Source: Desulfobacterales bacterium C00003060
GTDB lineage: Bacteria; Desulfobacterota; Desulfobacteria; Desulfobacterales; C00003060
Reading direction: 5' to 3'
Assembly: GCA_001751085.1 (NCBI GenBank)
Contig: MAXP01000317.1
Span: forward strand, 15,620 to 26,385
DNA length: 10,766 nt
Part shown: positions 7,060 to 10,766 of the stretch, piece after piece
Position numbering within the stretch: position 1 is the first letter of the stretch
How the letters are laid out: each line of letters opens with the position of its first letter
Notes under the pieces: model-generated
Seen by the model: the letters and a program-made list of their open reading frames with translations, nothing else
Database searches by the model: none
Told to the model about the DNA's origin: nothing
Program-made: the position numbers and the translations under genes

Positions 7060-8324
7060 TATGTAAAGGTCCTCTTTGGCACAACCACGATCCCGCGAGG
7101 TGTGACAGTGTATCTCTTTCGGTCTTCCTCCGGGTTGTATCCTATTTCAGTACGCGGTGGGATGCGATTGCCCTTGTCGATGATGGCCTTCATAATCCTG
7201 CAATGTCTGCCTACTTCCACATCAGACATGATCACAGATTCCCCCACTTCTGACCAGCTCCTTGCAATCACGTTATAGGACAACACGGAATTCTTGACCA
7301 CACCGCTAACAATAGAGCCGTGTGACACAAGGGAGTCCAAGGCCATACCGGTCCTGCTTGAGGGCGTATCCCTGAAGATCGTCTTGACAGGTGGGTATTG
7401 CCTTTGGAACGTCCGGAGCGGCCATTTGGTGCCGTACAGATTGAAATTGGGATTCACACCCGTCAGGTCCATGTTCGCATTCCAGTAAGCATCCAGGTCG
7501 CCAACATCCCGCCAGTAGGAGGAATCCGGTATGCAGGGATCAAGGACACGCACACGGGTTCCGTCCTCCTCTATCGTGTATACAAAATCCTCTATTCGAT
7601 TCTCTTTCTTATATGGAAAGGCGTAGAGGGAATACCTTTCCAGTGCCATGGGAATAATGTCCTTGCCAAAATCGTCCTTGTCAGAGGACTTCAACAGATC
7701 GATCAAGACCTGGGCCTTGAAGATATAGACCCCCATGGAGGCAAGGACATAGCGAGGATCCCCGGGCATCGGTTCAGCAGATACGGGTTTTTCCTTGAAA
7801 CCAGTAATACTGTAGTCTCCTGTAACTTCCACGACCCCAAAACGGTAGGCCTCGCATGTAGGTACCTCAATGACCGAGATAGTTATATCTGCACCTTTTT
7901 CTTCATGATAGGCCTTTAAGCGGCTGTAGTCCATCTTGTAAACGTGATCGCCTGAAAGGATAAGCAGATGCTTAGAGGCATCGCGTTCTATGAGGTACAG
8001 ATTCTGTCGAACAGAATCGGCCGTGCCACGGTACCAGTCTTCGCCCACGCGCATCTGGGGAGGCACGACCCTCAAGTAGTGGCCCAGGTCATAGCTGAAT
8101 ATGTTCCAGCCTGCCTCTAAGTGCTCCACGAGAGACTGTGCCTTGTACTGTGGCAAGATGACGATCTTGTAGATATTGGAATTAATACAGTTGCTAAGGG
8201 TAATATCTATGATTCGATATATACCCCCGAATGGAACCGCGGGCTTAGACCGATCCTCCGTCAAAGGATGGAGGCGTTCCCCCTTGCCCCCAGCCATAAC
8301 AAGGGCTATAACATCACGCGCCAT
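7059..8324 (-). CDS. glgC: Glucose-1-phosphate adenylyltransferase (ADP-glucose pyrophosphorylase)
   Basis: This 421-residue cytoplasmic enzyme makes ADP-glucose and pyrophosphate from ATP and glucose 1-phosphate, the committed step of bacterial glycogen synthesis. The nucleotidyltransferase domain (about 1-285) has the signature AGGKGERL (11-18), KPAVPFGG (27-34), RIIDITLSNCINS (37-49), WYRGTADSV (97-105), LSGDHVYKMDY (123-133) with the metal-binding Asp126, FKEKP (176-180) with Lys179 contacting glucose 1-phosphate in relatives, and ASMGVYIF (195-202). The C-terminal ~130 residues show the hexapeptide-type left-handed helix pattern (GSIVSGVVKNSVLS...VIMSDVEVGRHCRI). Length is close to the E. 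coli enzyme (431). The start is supported by AAAGGGG at 8331-8337, 6 bases upstream. The ATG follows the dapB stop by one base, so its ribosome-binding site lies inside dapB and translation may be coupled. Allosteric effectors cannot be read with confidence. Confidence 0.97.
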   Translation of the reverse strand: MARDVIALVMAGGKGERLHPLTEDRSKPAVPFGGIYRIIDITLSNCINSNIYKIVILPQYKAQSLVEHLEAGWNIFSYDLGHYLRVVPPQMRVGEDWYRGTADSVRQNLYLIERDASKHLLILSGDHVYKMDYSRLKAYHEEKGADITISVIEVPTCEAYRFGVVEVTGDYSITGFKEKPVSAEPMPGDPRYVLASMGVYIFKAQVLIDLLKSSDKDDFGKDIIPMALERYSLYAFPYKKENRIEDFVYTIEEDGTRVRVLDPCIPDSSYWRDVGDLDAYWNANMDLTGVNPNFNLYGTKWPLRTFQRQYPPVKTIFRDTPSSRTGMALDSLVSHGSIVSGVVKNSVLSYNVIARSWSEVGESVIMSDVEVGRHCRIMKAIIDKGNRIPPRTEIGYNPEEDRKRYTVTPRGIVVVPKRTFT

Positions 8325-8325
8325 T

Positions 8326-9156
8326 TTACACCCCTTTCAGCACATCAATCATGGTAAACACACGTCCTTTGGCGCCCTGGTCGATTTTCTTGGCCAGATA
8401 GTGAATGGCGTCCAGTGTTCCCCTGGCATATATATCCCGGCCATTGACATTATGGGTAAACTGAAAGAAGACAGTGCCATCTTCTGAACGGAGCGAATAG
8501 GTGTGCCACCCATGCCCGCTCAAATACGCTTCAGGGATACCCCATTCGGACCTCTGAACCTCCGGCTCTCGCTCCATCCTGATCTGGTCCTTGGTAAAAG
8601 GGACACCCAATCGGTTAAAATAGCCAATCATCGCCTTGGCCGTTCCACTTGTATCGGCCTTGCCCTGCTGGTGGCTTTCCTTAACCTCCAAGCCATATCC
8701 ATTGAAGACATCAGGAAAGGTCTCAGCAGCATATTCCATCATCGCCTGAAAGGCCACAATCTGTTTGGCCATGTTGGGAGCAATCACAGCGGCAATATCA
8801 GACTTCTGCACCGCCTCCACCAGGCGCGTCCTGTCGCCGCCAGTGGTGCCCATGACAAAAGGAAGGCCGTTTTCGCAATAAAAAACAGCATTATCGTTTA
8901 CGCTGTCAGGATGGGTGTAGTCCACACAAATAGCCATCCCTTCCGCCTTCTTGACAGATTCCATCATCTCCTGTCTCTCATCCGGTTTGATCAATCTGAC
9001 AGTGTCAGAACCGATTTGGGTCTCGGTAGCTTCAATCTCAGGTCCGGTCAGGGAGTATGGAATTAGTTTCAGGCTGCTGTCTTGCAGGACATGTTCGGCT
9101 GCTTTTGTGGACATGTTGCCAGGGAGTCCATTAACCATTACCTTAATTGTTTCCAT
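8326..9156 (-). CDS. dapB: 4-hydroxy-tetrahydrodipicolinate reductase, plant-type
   Basis: This enzyme reduces 4-hydroxy-tetrahydrodipicolinate to tetrahydrodipicolinate with NAD(P)H in the cytoplasmic lysine and meso-diaminopimelate pathway, which feeds peptidoglycan. Numbered from the ATG at 9156 (276 aa), it has the N-terminal dinucleotide motif VNGLPGNMS (8-16), VDYTHPDSVNDNA (78-90), PFVMGTTGGDRTRL (99-112), IAPNMAKQIVAF (125-136), and the catalytic and substrate segment ESHQQGKADTSGTAKA (160-175) with His162 and Lys166. GHGWHTYSL and FTHNVNGRDIYARGTLDA complete the substrate domain. The pattern (VMVNG, VNDNA, GTTGGDR, ESHQ..K.D.SGTAKA) matches the plant/DapB2 branch rather than the E. 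coli EAHHRHKVDAPSGTA form. An in-frame ATG at 9207 would add 17 residues, but AAGGAG at 9164-9169, 7 bases before the 9156 ATG, favours the shorter form. It is the first gene of a dapB-glgC pair. Confidence 0.96.
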   Translation of the reverse strand: METIKVMVNGLPGNMSTKAAEHVLQDSSLKLIPYSLTGPEIEATETQIGSDTVRLIKPDERQEMMESVKKAEGMAICVDYTHPDSVNDNAVFYCENGLPFVMGTTGGDRTRLVEAVQKSDIAAVIAPNMAKQIVAFQAMMEYAAETFPDVFNGYGLEVKESHQQGKADTSGTAKAMIGYFNRLGVPFTKDQIRMEREPEVQRSEWGIPEAYLSGHGWHTYSLRSEDGTVFFQFTHNVNGRDIYARGTLDAIHYLAKKIDQGAKGRVFTMIDVLKGV

Positions 9157-9163
9157 GATGCAT

Positions 9164-9169
9164 CTCCTT
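9164..9169 (-). promoter_or_regulatory. Ribosome-binding site fixing the dapB start
   Basis: AAGGAG on the - strand lies 7 bases before the ATG at 9156. It supports this start over the upstream in-frame ATG at 9207. I found no convincing - strand promoter between here and 9300; the best pairs have poor -35 elements or wrong spacing. Confidence 0.75.
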
Positions 9170-9234
9170 GCTTGGGTCGAAGAGTTACGGGATTCGGGAT
9201 TGGTCAACTTTACAGAAAAATACTAACGCGCTGC

Positions 9235-9286
9235 AAAAAAAAATGAAAGCAAAAAAACGGGAATTGGGGATAGGGTTATTTTTTTT
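9235..9286. other. A/T-tract cluster in the divergent intergenic region
   Basis: A9 (9235-9243), A7 (9251-9257) and T8 (9279-9286) sit between dapB and the + strand small membrane protein gene, the last tract running into the -35 element. Such tracts can bend DNA or act as UP elements. The spacing of the tract centres (about 15 and 28 bases) is not a clean helical phase, so curvature is only a possibility. Confidence 0.5.
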
Positions 9287-9313
9287 GACAAAGCACCCTA
9301 AAATGAGTAACAT
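9285..9313 (+). promoter_or_regulatory. Predicted sigma70 promoter of the small membrane protein gene
   Basis: A perfect -35 element TTGACA (9285-9290) is followed after 17 bases by TAACAT (9308-9313; four of six match). A start near 9320 gives a leader of roughly 75 bases before the ATG at 9394. TAAAAT at 9299-9304 looks more like a -10 but is only 8 bases from the -35. Confidence 0.6.
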
Positions 9314-9332
9314 TGGCGAATCTTATGCCCTT

Positions 9333-9356
9333 TTAACCACGGTTGGGTTGTTAACC
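9333..9356. promoter_or_regulatory. AACC/GGTT repeat cluster in the leader, possible operator
   Basis: TTAACC occurs at 9333-9338 and 9351-9356, 18 bases apart, with GGTT at 9341-9344 and 9346-9349 between them, giving an AACC-GGTT-GGTT-AACC arrangement with partial symmetry. It lies just downstream of the predicted transcription start, where a repressor site or small RNA hairpin would act. The elements are short and chance is a real alternative. Confidence 0.3.
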
Positions 9357-9393
9357 TGAATGTCATTATGAGCCAGAAAGGGAGGTTGTTGCC

Positions 9394-9714
9394 ATGTGGT
9401 CGGACATCTTTTCTGCTTTAAAAGCAATGGATTTCAAGCGACTCAATGAGATCTTGGCCGGTGTCGATGTTCTTACGCTTCTGAAGAACCCGTGGGTGAT
9501 CGCCGTGACTATCATCATCTCTGTTGTTCTGATCATTCGGCACATGGAGAAAACACTTGTTACCCTTCTATCTATTCCAGCCTTGCTGGTCATTTTTCAA
9601 AAGACGATCCAAGACACCTCGTCCTTGGAAGTCAGTCTTCAGAAACTGCTGATCTTTGTGGGAGGGCTTGTCGTCATTGCAGCAGTGAATATCTACTTTC
9701 ATGTTGTTCGTTGA
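9394..9714 (+). CDS. Small hydrophobic membrane protein of unknown function
   Basis: I do not recognise a family for this 106-residue protein. After an amphipathic N-terminus (about 1-30, with KRLNEILAGVDVLTLLKN) there are probably three membrane segments: 33-49 (PWVIAVTIIISVVLIIR), about 55-68 (LVTLLSIPALLVIF) and 85-103 (LLIFVGGLVVIAAVNIYFH). The second is short and separated from the first only by HMEKT, so a hairpin is likely. No catalytic motif or cysteine is visible. The start is well supported by AGGGAGG at 9379-9385, 8 bases upstream, and by a promoter with a perfect -35 element. The 152 bases between its stop and the hydrolase gene hold no clear terminator, so cotranscription with the downstream hydrolase is possible but unproven. 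Confidence 0.8.
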   Translation: MWSDIFSALKAMDFKRLNEILAGVDVLTLLKNPWVIAVTIIISVVLIIRHMEKTLVTLLSIPALLVIFQKTIQDTSSLEVSLQKLLIFVGGLVVIAAVNIYFHVVR

Positions 9715-9866
9715 TCCAGCCCGGTTCTCTTCGGGGACTCTGTCTCTGTTCTTATAGTATTTCGGATTGCGGCCTGCCCTGACGCTCGCTTCATATATGC
9801 AACCACGGAGCCTATTGGCCAGGTCTGGGCCAGGGACGGGGCTTTCCTGGACACAATAAACGAGGC

Positions 9867-10703
9867 ATGAAGATACATATCTTGATTCAAATTGCTTCAG
9901 GAGTCATCGTTGCATACTTCGCATACTGTTGCCTTCTTTTCCTGTTCCAACGAAATATTCTGTTTCCTCGCAGTAAGCTCCGGGCACCTTCGGGAGCCAC
10001 AGAGAACATTTCAGGCTTGGAAGAGATCTGGTTAGACACAGATTACGGAAAAGTCGAGGCATGGTTTATCCCGCCGGCATCGAACCGCCGTGCAAGCCCT
10101 GCACCTGCGGTTATCTTCGCCCATGGCAATGGGGAGTTGATTGACTTCTGGCCCGAAGAACTAAAAAAATTCTCATCGTTTGGGATAGGGGTTTTACTCG
10201 TTGAGTATCCGGGTTATGGACGCTCGGAGGGCAGCCCGTCCCAGAAAAGCATTACTGAAGCGTTTGTTGCAGCTTACGATACGCTTGTTGCAAGAAAGGA
10301 TGTAGACCCATCGAAAATCGTTCTGTTCGGGCGGTCCCTGGGCGGTGGTGCGGTTTGCGCACTCGCCACAGAGCGACGTTCGGCAGCGCTCATCCTCCAG
10401 TCCACGTTTACCAGCGTCCGGTCACTCGCATCGAGTTACCTTGCTCCCGGCTTTATGGTCCTGGATCCATTTGACAATATGGCAGTCGTCCGCTCCTACT
10501 CCGGTTCGGTTCTTGTAGTCCACGGAAGGAACGACAACTTGATTCCTTATAAGCATGGAGTTGCTCTCTGCGAGGCAGCCCCGGCAGCGGTAATGCTTAG
10601 CTATGACTGTGGTCACAACGATTGTCCACCAAGATGGGACACATTCTGGCGAGACCTGGAACTGTTTCTTGTCGAGGCTGGAATCATTCGGGCAAGATCA
10701 TAG
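9867..10703 (+). CDS. Membrane-anchored alpha/beta hydrolase
   Basis: This 278-residue serine hydrolase has an uncleaved N-terminal signal anchor (about 6-27, hydrophobic, followed by FQRNILFPRSKL), placing the catalytic domain outside the cytoplasmic membrane. The fold motifs appear in order: FAHGNGE (84-90, oxyanion region), VEYPGYGRSEG (112-122), the nucleophile elbow GRSLGGG with Ser157, VVHGRNDNLIP (217-227) with the acid Asp223, and DCGHND (247-252) with His250. The architecture (short TM helix, an ILFP motif, then a BEM46/ABHD13-like domain) is common in bacterial proteins annotated as alpha/beta hydrolase or S9-like peptidase; the substrate (lipid ester, thioester or peptide) cannot be read from sequence. 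Upstream, GAGG ends only one base before the ATG, an unusually tight spacing, so initiation may be weak. Fold and triad are secure; function is open. Confidence 0.92.
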   Translation: MKIHILIQIASGVIVAYFAYCCLLFLFQRNILFPRSKLRAPSGATENISGLEEIWLDTDYGKVEAWFIPPASNRRASPAPAVIFAHGNGELIDFWPEELKKFSSFGIGVLLVEYPGYGRSEGSPSQKSITEAFVAAYDTLVARKDVDPSKIVLFGRSLGGGAVCALATERRSAALILQSTFTSVRSLASSYLAPGFMVLDPFDNMAVVRSYSGSVLVVHGRNDNLIPYKHGVALCEAAPAAVMLSYDCGHNDCPPRWDTFWRDLELFLVEAGIIRARS

Positions 10704-10727
10704 ACGCTATACCTCGGAAGGTCATAA

Positions 10728-10766
10728 ATGGCGGTTTTCTCGGTGAGTCATGAGCATCAAGAGCAA
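10728..10766 (+). CDS. Start of a further gene, cut by the window edge
   Basis: An ATG at 10728 opens a frame that stays open for 13 codons (MAVFSVSHEHQEQ) to the end of the window. GGAAGG at 10716-10721 lies 6 bases upstream, a good Shine-Dalgarno, and the gap after the hydrolase stop is only 24 bases. The product cannot be named from 13 residues. A second ATG at 10750, in another frame, has a weaker GGTGAG upstream and is the alternative. Confidence 0.4.
   Translation, partial: MAVFSVSHEHQEQ

Noticed and set aside
7398..7919. 173-codon open frame on the + strand opposite glgC
   Set aside because: glgC on the other strand is unambiguous by motif content; this frame has no family features or start signals.
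8503..9066. 187-codon open frame on the + strand opposite dapB
   Set aside because: It lies wholly antisense to a well-supported dapB, lacks a ribosome-binding site and shows no recognisable domain, so it is a shadow frame.
9157..9207. N-terminal extension of dapB from the ATG at 9207
   Set aside because: The extension (MTNPESRNSSTQ...) does not resemble the family N-terminus and would place the Shine-Dalgarno AAGGAG inside the coding region; the ATG at 9156 fits better.
9715..9866. Possible terminator or promoter between the small membrane protein and the hydrolase
   Set aside because: CCCG...CGGG gives only a 4-bp stem without a U tract, and TATAGT at 9753-9758 has no acceptable -35 at the right distance.

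Overview
The window looks like an ordinary chromosomal stretch from a Gram-negative bacterium. My best guess is a deltaproteobacterium (Desulfobacterota, sulfate-reducer-like). The reasons are a moderate base composition, a plant-type dihydrodipicolinate reductase, and a giant dikinase-like protein next to a long-form GAPDH. This assignment is inference; there is no rRNA or other marker gene. I see no insertion sequence, tRNA, rRNA, CRISPR array or phage gene.

Region 1 (1-5561, + strand) is a probable two-gene transcription unit. The first gene encodes a ~1410-residue protein. Its C-terminal third carries the ATP-grasp and phosphohistidine (swivel) domains of pyruvate phosphate dikinase, but it has no C-terminal pyruvate/PEP TIM barrel. 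About 915 N-terminal residues are unlike any domain I recognise. The second gene, 24 bases on, is a 414-residue glyceraldehyde-3-phosphate dehydrogenase with all catalytic residues, unusual insertions, and an Arg where the NAD-selective Asp normally sits.

Region 2 (5562-7059, + strand) starts with a good sigma70-type promoter. It drives a 407-residue protein with an N-terminal helix-turn-helix, a charged repetitive linker, one membrane segment and a helical C-terminal domain, which suggests a membrane-tethered DNA-binding protein. A perfect 13-bp hairpin at 7029-7059 ends this gene and the convergent glgC from the other side.

Region 3 (7059-9156, - strand) is dapB followed directly by glgC, with one base between the dapB stop and the glgC start. 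Lysine/diaminopimelate synthesis and glycogen precursor synthesis therefore probably share a transcript.

Region 4 (9157-10766, + strand) begins with an A/T-tract-rich divergent intergenic region. It contains a perfect TTGACA promoter element and a set of AACC/GGTT repeats ahead of a small membrane protein of unknown function. A membrane-anchored alpha/beta hydrolase follows, and the start of a further gene runs off the right edge.

The shared theme is central carbon and storage metabolism: a dikinase-like enzyme, GAPDH and ADP-glucose pyrophosphorylase. The most interesting candidate for an undescribed activity is the dikinase-like protein, whose phosphate acceptor cannot be pyruvate bound in a C-terminal barrel, because it has none.
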